Shown in pieces: positions 35,657 to 47,636 of a DNA stretch of 64,000 bases. Below the pieces are notes generated by a model. The model did not search any database. It was not told where the DNA came from and was given only the letters and a program-made list of their open reading frames with translations. The DNA lies in the NCBI GenBank assembly GCA_002633005.1, contig NMRA01000636.1, positions 146,696 to 210,695 on the forward strand, written 5' to 3'. Each line of letters opens with the position of its first letter. Positions within the stretch are counted from its first letter, which is position 1. A program made the translations under genes and the position numbers. The DNA is from Phoronis australis (Eukaryota; Phoronida; Phoronidae).

Positions 35657-36331
35657 TATATATTCTAAAAGAAAAAAGACCATAGATTATAAAAACATGT
35701 TTTATATTTATGTGCCATTGTTAATGTTACGTTACCACCTTTTTAAGTCAAAATTTCATTTTTAAGAAAGGTACACTCATAGCAAAATAACAATTTTAAT
35801 GAAACTCTTTTTATATGAAAGCTTCACAATTTACCTCAAAATCGCTGATCACTCACTTGGTTTTTTTGTAAGCCAAATTAACTCGCAAAACATAAAGTAT
35901 TTTTGTACAAAATATCAGTCGTATTCGTCTCTCTTACAGTACGCAAAAACTTGGCATTTAAAAAGAAAATCCTAAGTGTTTTTGAGATTGATGAATAAAT
36001 ACTACAATTATAAGCTTTCATTGAAATTCACGAAGCTGTTTTAGAGACTCGTGTTCCTAAGTTTAAAGGCGAAGGCAACCTTTTTCCATGTCATTTTGAG
36101 CTAAAATAAGGTTGGTTGGTTATCCTAGACATATTTTCCACTTAATTACAGCTTTTCGTAATTTTATTAATTACTCGTCCGCTACTCCGGAAGTGACGAT
36201 TTAGGAGGCAAGCATTTCGCGCCAATTTCTTTTCATATAGTCTGACTGTGATAGCTGCCGAGTCAGTCATTGTTCTACCTCGGTTGTGTTAAGTTCCGTC
36301 GTCGTTTGCTTTCATTTACTAGTCAGTCAAC

Positions 36332-37130
36332 ATGCCACACTGTTGCTGGGTACCGGGATGTACTAATTCGGTATCGGCTCACACGCGCTTTGGGAGTACC
36401 TTTGCATCACTTTCCGATGGATAACACACTTTGCCGTACTTGGCTCGTTCGTGTGAAGAACGTAGCGTTACCTGTCCACGCAAAGCAGTGGAGAATTCCC
36501 GTGTGTGTGGCAAGCACTTTCTGCCATCCGATTACAAAAGGGATTTGTACGCTGAACTGATAAAGGTCCCTGCGAAACAACGCCTGAAGAAGGATGCCAT
36601 TCCGTCTGTGTTGATTCCCGGCAGTGCCCCGTCGCCACCCCCGAGAAGTGCGTTTTTGAAGTGAGAAGCCTCGCGAGCTGTGGCCAGTACAGTGACTGGA
36701 GCCAGTGGAGACACTTCACCTACTGTCACCCGTGCCTCCGAACATACCCCAGAGCGTGCAATTCCTAGAACCAGTAGTGATTCGCCCTGTGCTCTTTCTC
36801 CAGCCCAGCGCCTCTAAGCAGCCCTCCTGCAGCGATATTGAGTAGTGGGAGTGATTACAGGCCCAGTTCGACACTCAGTGAAGAGGACAGTTCGTTGTCC
36901 AGTGAACAGATAGGTGAGCCAAACTTTGATAAGTTTATTGTGGACTTGTCTAAAGTGTTGGAGCTATTTAGAAGGTGTCAGGTGTGTGGCGAGGGAGTCA
37001 CACGACACGATGTAAGCAGTTTGGGTGCTCAGGTCACCATCCAGTGGGAGTGTGTCGTGGGACACTCTGGCAAGTGCGACAGTTGTTCCTCTGTCCGTGG
37101 TATGTCTAAGGTCCACTTAACCATGTCCAG
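36332..37130 (+). pseudogene. Kolobok-like THAP transposase pseudogene, copy 3
   Basis: ATG at 36,332 reads MPHCCWVPGCTN and then shifts through a small insertion. VCGKHFLPSDYKRDLYAEL is clear near 36,505. After a stop near 36,661, the frame 36,838-37,341 carries GEPNFDKFIVDLSKVLELF and CQVCGEGVTRHDV...IQWECVVGHSGKCDS. That Cys/His segment is nearly identical in copies 1-3. Confidence 0.82.
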
Positions 37131-37437
37131 TAGTGACTTAGCCTCGTCAAACTCTGAACAGCACAAGCATTCCATTGAGGTAGGCATAACAACGCACACA
37201 GTGCATTTGCACCAAGATGTGTCACCAAGATGTGTCACCACGTCTGTCCTCAGAAGCCGCCTCGTTTCTCTCAACAGCTGCCTGTGCCTGTGCGTAGTCT
37301 GCCTCCTTCTACTCGGGCTCAAACATGTACCTACCCACTGAATGTCCCTGAAAAAATTCCTCGTCACCACTGCTGTGAACAAGGTCTCCGTCACTCACAC
37401 TACTGTCACTGTGATACGGGTCACCGACTCCAGCCAT
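37120..37437 (-). pseudogene. P2X7-tail-like transposon gene, N-terminal part, copy 3
   Basis: ATG at 37,437 starts MAGVGDPYHSDSSVSDGDLV. After one or two shifts the minus strand gives WCKCTVCVVMPTSMECLCCSE at about 37,150-37,215, then runs into the antisense of the transposase. A short duplication (CACCAAGATGTGT twice, near 37,210) adds codons compared with copy 2. Confidence 0.65.
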
Positions 37438-38440
37438 TTTCAGCTTACAACACACTAAACAATCCCTAAATCCAACGTAGTTGAGTTCTCTGCTAACCTA
37501 TCTTGCCGCAGAATACTCGCCGATGGAAAGTGATGGCGACAATTGTTGAAAAACAGCACAAAACAAAAGTAGAATAGAACAGATTCACACGGTAAAGTCA
37601 ACGCAAAACCAAGTGGCGGGAAACGCTTGCCTCCTAAAACGTCACTTCCGGAGTAGCGGACGAGTAATTAATAAAATTACGAAAAGCTGTAATTAAGTGG
37701 AAAATATGTCTAAGATAACCAACCAACCTTATTTTAGCTCAAAATGACATGGAAAAAGGTTGCCTTCGCCTTTAAGTCAATTTGCCAAGGCTGAGAAAAA
37801 GCGGAAAACTTTGAGTCTTCAACGATTATCGCTTAATTATTTGGTGAAAACTTGTTTTCGTTCAATGTAACTTAAACATGCATTAACCATGTCTGCTATT
37901 CACTCGCAATTCGCGATGACAACTGAATTATCACTGATACGTTTTAATTTTGTGCCTCGAGTAAACTACGTCAAAAGGCGGATCCAGCAGTAAGCAGGCC
38001 AACAGTTAACTGTAGACACACCACGCGCCCGGGAGAATGATATCAAGAAACCAAGTACGAAATGGACAAACAGAAATAGAATCGGCGGTTAAAGCGCACT
38101 GTGAACAAGAGATTGAAACAGCGAAATGTCAAATTACCGATCAAATTAATTAATTAATTTCAGGGCCACTTATCTTGTTTAACAATTTACTGTGTTAGCA
38201 AACAAAAAGTCTTCGTCCTAAATGGTATTATGCATGCAGACCTACAACTCCCTCTGGATAAAAACTACGATTTATCTTCATTTTCCGGAGCACCTTTCTA
38301 TGCTATATGTAGGACTCAATACTATGGCAACATGGTGAATGAAAAGACCGAGGGTACATATGGAACTGCTCTATGCCTGGTGCTGGGAGACTCAATTTTG
38401 AGCGACAGCCTTTGAGCCCCGTAACCTTTTACCTTGGATA

Positions 38441-40236
38441 AGTAACAAACACATTTCCACGCGGTCAAAGGTGGTTGAGCTAAATCTTTTTTCTCATATA
38501 TATTTCACATGTGAAGTTCTCCGAGAATGAAGATAAGGCATTTTATTTTGCTAGACGTGAAATATTGTAAAAACATGATGTCCTTGCTTGGCTATGAATA
38601 TACCTTCCTCTTTTTGCTTATACGTGATCACGACACCCAATAGGTTGCAGTAAGTATAAAGCATGAAGTAGAAAATCTAAATTTTTACTTTCAAAAAAAT
38701 GTGCTTCACTGATTAAATTGTATAGTTCTCTATTTGGCCAAACACATTGAAACCAATAAAGAAGAGCTGCTGTGTAAGACATTTCATCTGCTGTGTACAA
38801 CCATATATTTGCATGCCTCCCAGGGGGGGGCACCAGTTTGACAATGAAAATGTCTTCTGCAGAGAAATTAACTGGTTTGAGAGGGGAGTACAAGAGGGTA
38901 TTTGTATACAAGCCCCAAGACTGTCTGTCCCATAACAAGCTAGGTGGCACCAGATGCAAACCATCTTCAGCATGGTCAGAATGAGAATATAGACAGTATA
39001 AAAGGACAAACAAGTACCTGCCACAAGGATTTTGCATCAAGCCAAAGGAGAGGTATTAATGATATCAGTAATTAAGAATAGGCCTGCAGATAAGTCTTAT
39101 TCTCACGGAATTATGAGGTTCCCGGATGGCTCCAGATCTACATTTTGTTCTCCATAAAGATGTCAAAAACATCACCATGTATTACAAAGTTAAAAGCAAT
39201 CTTTCACTCACAAGTGTACATCGTGGGTCCAAAGTGTGGCTGAGCTGACACCATCACAAAAGTCCACATGTCATCACTCACACCCACTTCCACCAAACTG
39301 GAATGCACCAGATTGATCTACTGGTGAACCAGACTAATAGAAAACAACAAGTTTAAACATGCTTAAACTACACATTGATAAAACCCTACAATGGTAAAAG
39401 AACACCCTCCAAAAATTAATACAGGATCCCGTCAAGAAAAATACTGGAAAACTTTTAAGACATAAAAATCCCATGCATCCAGCGTGGAGTCAAAACTACT
39501 ACAATCAGAAATAAATAAAGTTAACAGTAACCTATTGAAGCAATCAATGAACTTCATTTTGTACATGGTTTTATCACCAGCAATTTAGGAAGGCTAAACA
39601 ATTAAGTAAACAAAGAATTCCATTCCCAAAACATGAGCCACAACAATTTCAAAGAAAATGGTATACACGTAATTAAGATTTGGAAATATAAATTTGGTGA
39701 TTTCATCTAAGTTGAATACAATTTTGGGTGCACCCACATCCGAAAAGGAGGCAGACTAGCATCTATGTGAGTCAAATTTTAGAGTGAAATACCACAGCCA
39801 TGCCCATTTTCATGACCTGTGACTTGTGAGGTGCAACAAATATGTGGGCTATGTCAACTGACAAGCCAGTCCTGTGAATGACTACTGTACTCATACAATG
39901 CAGTGGGGTCATGTCATTGCAACAGGCCACACAGAGGTTCCAACCCCACCTCCATAACTTACAGTACACAACCCTTACAGCTGAGCCCAAACAAAAGGAA
40001 CAAAATTGTGCAAGGCAAATAATACTTCTGGTGAAGGACATGGGCAAAATTGAACATCACCCAGCAAGCAGTGTGTTTCAGGTATAACACCAGCTAACCC
40101 TACACCAAGAATTAAGTGCATGAGCCAGCATGCAAAACACTTCATTAATTAACTCAAGGACAAGCTTTTAAAATAACATTCATTGTGAAACTTGATTTAT
40201 TAGTTACGAAACCATAGATGATGACGTGCTTTTAAT
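38441..40236. other. No gene recognised
   Basis: Open frames at 38,618-39,040 (minus) and 39,772-40,047 (minus) have no known motif and unusual residue use. No repeat partner was seen. Confidence 0.4.
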
Positions 40237-40240
40237 TTAA

Positions 40241-42140
40241 AGGAGCATGCCAGCAAATTTACCTAGTCTTTTTTACCGTTTTAATCGGTCTATATCACAA
40301 CTCCTCATACAAGGCCGATCTTATCTAGCCGAGAGGTGTCGCGTTAACCTGTGAGGAAGGTGAGTAAACGACACAACGACGTCCGTGGTTCTTCTGCAGA
40401 GTGAGTGTTGCTATGGTGTGGTGTGGTGTATCGTTCCCTCTTGTGCGAACTATGAAGCTGTGAGGAAAGCTGGTATATTGTTTTTTCCATTCCCTCGAGA
40501 CTCCGAAATGCTTCGGAAGTGGCTCGCGGCAGTGAAGAATGTAAAAAATGCCGTTAATACCAAGTATGAGGCCATGAAACATCTCCGTACATGTCTGGGC
40601 CGACATTTTGTAAACAGTGATTTCACTGACGAATGTTGGTGTACAAAACAGCTTATGCCAGAGCAGAAAAAGAGACTGATGAGCACTAGTCCCAAGTCAG
40701 GAGTGCAAGTTGCCATGTTGACATTTATTATTGCACATTCTGTTTCAAAATGAATTATTCTCACCCTAACCAAAGCTCAGGTGGTACTGAACAGTTAGGC
40801 TGCGGCTCCAGCTAATTTGCACTCCCAAAATATTACAGTTTTGGGGTAGGCCAAGTTTGGGGGCATTTTGTGGGTAGGCATTGCCTGTAGGCTCAGTGAA
40901 TGTGGTTTGTTTGTATTTGTGAACATGCTGAGAATGAAAAAGGCCCCTTTCCCTGCTGTAGCTGCACTCTTTTGCAAGATGGTGGTCCCTGTTGCAATTG
41001 TGCATTGCTGTGTAGCAACTGAGAAATTGGTCGCAATTTCAGGTAGCCATCAAACAAGCATGCAGTTTTTGACAGAGTGAAGAAAGGGTGAAGAGTTCAC
41101 TGACATCTGTTTGGACAGACAAACCCGTTAGAACTGTTTAGTGCTTCCTTATATAAAACTGAAAAAAAATGTCAAAGTCTGTCTCATTAGATACAATTTG
41201 TAATGCCTTTGGAGTGTTCCTGAGCGCAAAGGTTTTGAGAAGCCACCAACAAATAAATCGCTGTCTTACCCCAGCTTTAGATGCAATAAAGCTAATTGAC
41301 CACTCACTGAGGCTCTGTGGGTGCATGCTAATTCAGTGTGAAACAATAACGATTTTATATGCAATGGTCAGATGTTGTGTGAATGTTTATTCAGATATAC
41401 ATATACATTATTCCAATCATTGTTAAAGTACAACTTTGCCCTGATGGTTCTGTGGAAGGGGAACCTGACTTCGCGGCACCCGACAAGTAAGTAGATTTGC
41501 AGTTTCCGAGCTAATTCACAAAAATAATCATGTGAACATTATTTCTTTCGTGACTGGAAGTTTAATTTCCAACTTTGGCTGGTTTATGTTCGTGATGTTT
41601 TCGGTCCGGTCATGACGGGCCTGATCGCGTTACGAGTCACTGAAGCGCGAATAACAAGCATTTTGTGTGTTTAGAAGTTAAGAAAATCGTAAGTCTAAAA
41701 TTACTATACACAGCTATGTTCTCCTGTCTGTATTTCATGGAAGAATAATTCGAATTTATCATTGAACATATCCCAAACTCCCGCGACCAGTCTTGGTAAA
41801 TTGGCCTACCGAACACTATAGGCTACCAAAGGTTCAAATACCTATACATCTGTAACAGCAAAATAACACATTTGTTCAAGAAGTCGATGTGTTTGTAAGG
41901 GTTTTACATCAAACTTTGCTGATTTATTGGTGTAAAACAATGAATTCAAGCAATAAGCTGACACCAGTAAGCCTGTTGTGAACTGCTGAACAGACTGCAT
42001 TTGAACCTGTGACGTCATTGGTTAATTTTAACACCTCCTTCTGTAGTCAGGTGTCGAGTAAAAGAACTGAACTTGTTGTTTAGAGGAAGTAATCGATCTA
42101 AATTGATACAAAATAGGCTGTCATTAGGTGGCATTCTCCT
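40241..42140 (+). mobile_element. Second TTAA/THAP (Kolobok-like) element
   Basis: The left end is TTAA followed by AGGAGCATGCCAGC. The right end, GGTGGCATTCTCCT followed by TCAA, is an imperfect inverse of it, with the outer TTAA mutated once. The AGG start and THAP content resemble the first Kolobok-like family, but the sequences otherwise differ. It is 1.9 kb, with one THAP exon near the left end and no recognisable catalytic region. Confidence 0.6.
40398..40753 (+). pseudogene. THAP-domain exon, start codon displaced
   Basis: The frame reads CYGVVWCIVPSCANYEAVRK, then FFPFPRDSEMLRKWLAAVKN and LRTCLGRHFVNSDFTDE. This gives the THAP pattern C-x4-C, the FPRD turn, Trp, C-x2-H and a hydrophobic end. 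The natural start ATGGTGTGGTGT is present, but a 5-bp tandem repeat (TGTGG twice) puts that ATG out of frame with the domain. Either the start was broken by slippage, or the exon is entered by splicing at TTCTTCTGCAG just upstream. It ends at a stop after HSVSK. A DNA-binding role for TIR recognition is inferred from the family. Confidence 0.75.
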
Positions 42141-42450
42141 TCAAAGCCACCACAAATCATATTCCAAAAAAACATCGTACTTCGCAGGTGAGAAGTACAA
42201 TTTGTTCTTCCAAAGCAACTTCGTCGCTGTCTTACCCTTAATTTGAACTAAAACTGGTTACGATAAAATGTCTGGAATCCCCTGCCAGTTTGTGACTAAA
42301 ACTAACCTGCTGAGACAAGCCTGGTTTGAAGCAAGCCCCAAAACCATTTCTAATCTAAGCAATAAATAGCAGAGTTGCAACGCCGCCATATTGGAAATGG
42401 GTCAGAAAGTTTCATTGTAGTAAAGTCGGTAAACAAGTACGTCGGCGAGC

Positions 42451-42830
42451 ATGGGGTCAAACCGGCCACAGGGAGGTTATACGTGTTATGTGCCTGGCTG
42501 CCATAACAGTTAGCAAGATAAATAATTTAGTTACTGTTTCCCAAGGATCAAGAACTGCGTAAAAATGGGTCAGACACATCAATAGAGCTGGTAGCAAAGG
42601 CCAACTTAGTGAATTCTTTTCGACTTCGTGACATAAAGTATGTAGCGCTCATTTTGAGGGCGACAAGAAACCATATCTTGGAAACTGCCCGACAATATTT
42701 CCCTTAAAAGAAACAGCGGCGGAGGGTACTGAAAAAAAAAAAACTTACTTTCGCTTGACCAGAACCAAGCCAACCTGAGCAATTTTGAGGATAATGCCTC
42801 TGCACAATCACCAGTTCTGGGTCGACTCAC
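42451..42830 (+). pseudogene. THAP-domain pseudogene (different subfamily)
   Basis: ATG at 42,451 gives MGSNRPQGGYTCYVPGCHNS and then a stop. After shifts, CFPKDQELRK, WVRHINRAG and then KVCSAHFEGDKKPYLGNCPT followed by IFPLK can be read. All THAP landmarks are present, but at least two indels and two stops break it. The style (GGYTCYVPGC...VCSAHFEG) differs from the two elements to its left, so it is a third THAP lineage. No TIRs were found for it. Confidence 0.75.
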
Positions 42831-42859
42831 TTAACGCACACTATGCATTAATGCACTAT

Positions 42860-44158
42860 GACAAAGTCCAGAATATTATTTCCTTTCTACAAAATTGTGG
42901 TGCATTGCTATCAAAATTCCTTGTTAAATTACGATCATTTTTCAGAAGATTGCGCTGAAATCCCAGAGCGAAATCTCACTGACAGATGCGTAGCTGCCGG
43001 TCTCGCAATCGTCGATAGGGCAACTTCTTGACTAAAAATACAGTTTCAACTCAACAAATTACCTGAAATCCTCCTCAAGTTTTCCAAATAGCGTATCTAA
43101 AATTTTTTTAAGTTCTTGTGGAGTCCAAATCTGCGCTAGATTGTAGCCCGCAACACGAGAAAAATCTCTGGAACACACATGTTGTTATCACGTAAGGTTT
43201 GTTTTGAAGTTTGTATGCGTGTATGTGAGAGTAAGCCTTCGTGTGCTTGTCATCAGTGTTCATTTGCCAGAGTAAATGTTATGTAATGATCTAGGTGTGC
43301 ATTGTAACCAAAGAAATTAACTCAAGCAGTCAAGCAGAGCGTGTTTTAATATTTAGCACTTGCTGGCCTCATCTGCTAAAATATGTTCAAGAATTGTTTC
43401 GGTAAGACCAATATGTCACTCACTGAGTCGCCGGGTGAGTGGATGCGTGACCGTAGTGCAACAGCTATTTTCCGGAAGATTCGGGGCGTAAGGGTGCGAA
43501 TGTGTTCACTATCAGTGGGTCATTTTGACTTTAAAAACACCATTTATAATTAGTTAAATAATTTCTCTTAAACATAATGCAAAAGTTTTTACGGTATTAG
43601 AAACTTTCGGAAATTAGTGCCAATATTTATTTCTTGCCGATGCTATATTACCCGTATCATGAGGTCCCGACTAAATGTCTTCGATGACAGCCGGTACATT
43701 ATGCAGCACGCGCTTCTTGGCCGCGTGCAAACACTGGTCAAGTTTTTTATTAGTCTTCGATTCACAGTTTTCACGTGTACAAAGACGTTTGGGATTCCTG
43801 TTGAGGCCGGAGAAAATCTATACCGGCAAGAATGTAATCCCGCTGACAAGTATGCTGCGCCTGTTTTAAAGTCCAGACCATAGTGGGGCACATTCCTCGC
43901 AAGAGCAGCAAAACTTTTGCATTCTTTTTGAATCGTGGCGTAAGTTTGAAGTGTATACAGACATAACGGTGAGGCTCGTGGTCTACAAATTCAGGACTGT
44001 CGGATCTTTCAATTTATAAATTGGAGACGTTAGAACCGTAGGTAAGGCGTTTTTCGCATGTAATTCATGCCATGGGCTGGGCATATACTGAAGCGAAGTC
44101 TGAAAACGCGTGGGGGCACTTATTAGGGCATGGGCACTTATAAGGGTGAATAGCGGCA
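42860..44158 (-). mobile_element. TA-flanked TIR transposon, diverged reverse copy
   Basis: On the reverse strand it follows the order of 6,486-8,040. The start near 44,158 (CCGCTATTCACCCTTATAAG) resembles CCGTATTCGCCCTAATAAGC. The middle near 43,190-43,300 matches the block at 7,230-7,400 (CTCTGGCAAATGA region), and the end near 42,950 matches 7,990. Nucleotide decay is heavy. Confidence 0.7.
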
Positions 44159-45600
44159 GAATTACATACAGCAGTGTAGTTTAATGCACACAAATCACAC
44201 GTCATGCAAACCAATCGGCCATTCCACATAAGTTAATCAATCCCAATAGCCTTTGCGGCTTGCGCACCCTAACTCAGTTGCAACTCCGCTTTTTATGAGA
44301 CCTTTTTACAACCACAAGCTGCCAAAATCGTTTTGAACAACAGCAATAAACCAAGTTTCGAATAACAAAGAATAACCTTTCATTACCTTAGGAAAGAAGC
44401 CATCATAAGGTATTTCTCATGACAAATTCTCAACAGACCACACCACGCCACCATGTAACTATGGAAATGCTGGTATAATTGCAAAGTAACTCTCCCTTGT
44501 GGTGTATACACTGTAATTTCATTTCTGGTGTCAACATTTTGTGGTATTTATCTGCCATTGAAATATAATCAGCAGAGATAATTTCTCCCTCATGATCTAC
44601 AGGGGCACTCTCATCAAGTGTTCCTTTCACAAGCTCATTTCTCAAAAAGCAATTTAGTCCACAGGAACTCTTTTCCTGTCTCATGAACCACAAGTCATTT
44701 CTTGTAAATAGCATTCAATATTCTCCAGAACCTTTATAATAACATGAGGCATGGGACTTGTTAGACATAATTTCAGGGATAGAGTTGCTGGACTGAAGTA
44801 TCAACAGTGCAGTCACAAGCATGACAAGAGTATTTCATTATAATTTGATAGAGATGAACGCAATGCATTCTGAAAGGTAATCTTTGGCGTTAATAAGACA
44901 AGTATGAGATATAAGACCAGTATGAGACATAAGACCAGTATGAGATACAAGGCCAGTATGAGATATAAGACCAGTATGAGATATGAGATATGTGAGAGTA
45001 GCTCATCATGAACAGACGTGTTGAAAGCATGTATCTCTGCTTTGGACGAACAATTGCAATAGGACCTTCTCAATTCAGAATATGAGAAAAAGTGCTGAAG
45101 TGGGGCGTAGGCGCAGCCAACCACTTTTTGGCATTTGAACGTAGCGCCTACGCACCGTAAGATACGTTTAGTACTCAAGGTGATACTGTGGGCTTTGGGC
45201 GCCTACGTACTTACCTCTAATTTTACCACTACAGCACTGGAGAAGAAGAACAGAGTTTGGCAGAGCTCAATCATATTTTACGTAAAAAATAAAGCCATGA
45301 GAAAAAAGTATGCAAATGGCACACCCACAAGGCCATGAAGATCAAAGATTGAGAATATGAAAATTTGACACTTGACAAACACAAGGCGCAAGCCTACACA
45401 CCACAAATAGACCTTTGTGACCAGTGTCATCAACATCAACACTTACATGGTCATTCACATCAAAAAATCAATGTTCACGTACAAATTATAAATCAAAACA
45501 TCTGTAAAACTCACTATATTGACTAGTTTTCTACAGACATTGTGAAGCCACAGGTCTCTTACAGTGGAATGGTTAAAATTAAACAAGAGTAACACAGAAC
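44159..45600. other. No confident gene; one short tandem repeat
   Basis: About 4.5 copies of an 18-bp unit (AGTATGAGATATAAGACC) lie at 44,906-44,987 and cause a Leu/Ile-rich minus frame. A minus frame at 44,430-44,714 (EGEIISADYISMADKYHKML inside) is protein-like but unrecognised. GCGTAGGCGC and GCGCCTACGC form short inverted pairs near 45,105-45,205. Confidence 0.45.
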
Positions 45601-45629
45601 ATTGAAATGCGAGTGGCTAAGTATATCCC

Positions 45630-46680
45630 TGAATGTGGGCGCATAAAAATGGGCATTAAGTTGGCACAAAACACATTGAACCCAACCAAAAATAGGAAGG
45701 TGTCGTTGTCTCAGAACTATTTGCCAAATTTCATGAAAATTGCAAAATTTCAAAAACACCTTGCAAAGGGTTCTGCAACTGACCATTATCAGTTGCCACC
45801 TCTATAGGAACACATCTGCGAAATTCCAAAGGATGAAGGAGATACAGCCGTGGATGCAAAAAAAGTAAAATTGCCATGAGGGGGCGGGGGCAGAGCAGCT
45901 GAACACATCCGAAAATCAAAGTCAGCCTTCGTCTTCTGATCAGGAACACATCTCCAAATTTTAATGATTCTTCAACCGGTTTGGTGGATGGAGAGGCTGA
46001 CTTCAGAAATGTACTAAAATATTATTGAAATGGCCACAGAGTGGCACAGAATACATCCAGTTTGCCCATAAAAATCTGCCAAGGAGTTTTAAAGATACAT
46101 CTCAGACAATGAAAAAATAATAAAATCACAGCTAGGAGGGCACTGCGGTAGTCGAATCCATCCAAATGTCGTCGTTGTCTGCTGTTAACTTGTTAATTTC
46201 ATATAAATACACTTGCCAAATTTCATAAAGATCCTGCAGACGGTTTGGAAGATACAGCCATAGATGCAAACAACAGTGCTCCGGAACTCCCAGACGTCGG
46301 AAATCCTCACCAGCCGTCCTCTTGACAGTAGAACCATAGATGTCAATTTTCGAAATCATCCTTAGAGTGGTTAGGTTAACAGAGGGGCAGACGCCAAAGA
46401 CAGACTCAAAACGGTAAAAATGGCCACTAGGTGGCACAAAATAACTCGAACCCATCTGAAAACAGGAGGATAGCGTCATCTCAGTAACAGATGCCTTTCT
46501 GGCAATTTTTATGAAAATCTCTTACGGACCTTTGAAAATACAGAGGCAAACGTAAAAAACTAAAATTGCCACGATCGAGAACACCCGTAGTCCGATCCGC
46601 CCAAAAATCATTATCCGTTGTCAACTTCATATAAATACACTTACTAAATTTAATAAAGATCCTGAAGAGAGTGTTCGTAA
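45630..46680 (+). repeat. ~150-bp unit array with CTCF-like cores
   Basis: Units start after AATGTGGGCGCATAAAAATG. Cores include GGCCACAGAGTGGCACAG near 46,032, CAGCTAGGAGGGCACTG near 46,130 and GGCCACTAGGTGGCACAA near 46,422. The array runs in the plus direction and ends against the TA-flanked left end at 46,715. Confidence 0.8.
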
Positions 46681-46714
46681 GTAAAAATCAACTCACTCAA
46701 AGACTGGGAATATA

Positions 46715-47636
46715 CCGTAAACGTTCAGGTTAACGCCCATGCTCAGTTAACCGCCCACCCCCTACTTTAGGTGGATTTTCAATTTAACCGCCCACTGCTC
46801 GGTTAAGCGCCCCCCTCCCCCCTCCCCTGCGATTTTTGAAGATTTCCAGTTAAGCGCCCACCTCTCGGTTAAGCGCCCATCCCCCGGCAACTTTTAAAGA
46901 ATGAAGATTAGCGCCCAGTGCTAAGGAAACGCGCGATTCCCTGACTTTTAGAAAAAGATCAACGATCAGAATGAGTGCAACGACGCCGGGACTCCCAGAC
47001 GGTGGTTTAGCAATCTGAATTACAATACAAGTAACAAGTTATTGTCTTGGGTCATGGACTCACTACAAAATATAATACTTGAACGTTTTTGTCACTTTAT
47101 TTTCTTCCCATGTTCGCTGGCGTCAAAACCTCTGCTTTCAGCGACTTTGTCTGCCGCGCTGCGTTTTCGTCTGCAATGCACTTGGTAAAACATATATTCG
47201 AAAAAATCAGGCCAGAGAATGAGACAATGGTTAAAAGTATATAGTCACGCCCGTTTCTGTTACCTAGGACTGTTGCCGCTATTCTCTTTTGATGTGTGAC
47301 TGATTTGTAGTGGTGCACGTGCGCAAGTTCCCACACTTTGGAGTGCATGTTACCTTGACACCAACATGTGATTGACAGGTGACTCGCACGTAGGCACTAA
47401 GCGCGTGTTGAATCCCGCCGCTATCTTTGGCCATAAAAAACGAGATGCATATTGAAAGAGGCCGTTAAATTACTTGACGGCATTTCCAAGTCACGATTGT
47501 CAGCCGACTGAGACATTGCGCGCTAACAAGGGGACCGAACAGTGCCGCAGTGCGATATTGCAAGTGATATTAATAGGATAATCTGGACATCTTGCATGAA
47601 AAATGTTTTTCCACCACGAAGTTTGGTAAAGTGAAA
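46715..47636 (+). mobile_element. CCGTAA-family TIR element, 3'-truncated copy
   Basis: TA precedes CCGTAAACGTTCAGGTTAAC, which is followed by GGTTAACCGCCCA/GGTTAAGCGCCCA subrepeats to about 46,930. It then shares blocks with 33,191-33,308 and 34,407-34,797. The right end is lost where a reversed ~150-bp array begins. Confidence 0.7.

Larger units (their letters stand above)
36067..37771 (+). mobile_element. Kolobok-like transposon copy 3
   Basis: TTAA flanks the element at 36,063-36,066 and 37,772-37,775, with ends AGGCGAAGGCAACC and inverse. Its structure equals copy 2: THAP gene start on plus, P2X7-tail-like gene start on minus, and a shared internal deletion. Copies 2 and 3 therefore descend from one deleted source rather than from independent losses. 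Confidence 0.92.
35659..38440 (-). repeat. Interspersed repeat 'X', copy 3 (reverse, split by Kolobok copy 3)
   Basis: 35,659-36,062 and 37,776-38,440 match repeat X in reverse. For example, the complement of 38,330-38,360 gives the ACCCTC...TTTTCATTCACCAT stretch at 12,398. The Kolobok element interrupts it between GTTCCTAAGT and GTCAATTTGCC, an order that is continuous at 32,340 (reverse reading). Confidence 0.75.

Noticed and set aside
38618-39040. 140-codon minus frame as a gene
   Set aside because: No domain, no splice context, and an overlapping second frame of similar length on the same strand.
44813-45178. Leu/Ile-repeat frame that could look like a membrane protein
   Set aside because: It is produced by an 18-bp tandem repeat and has no other support.
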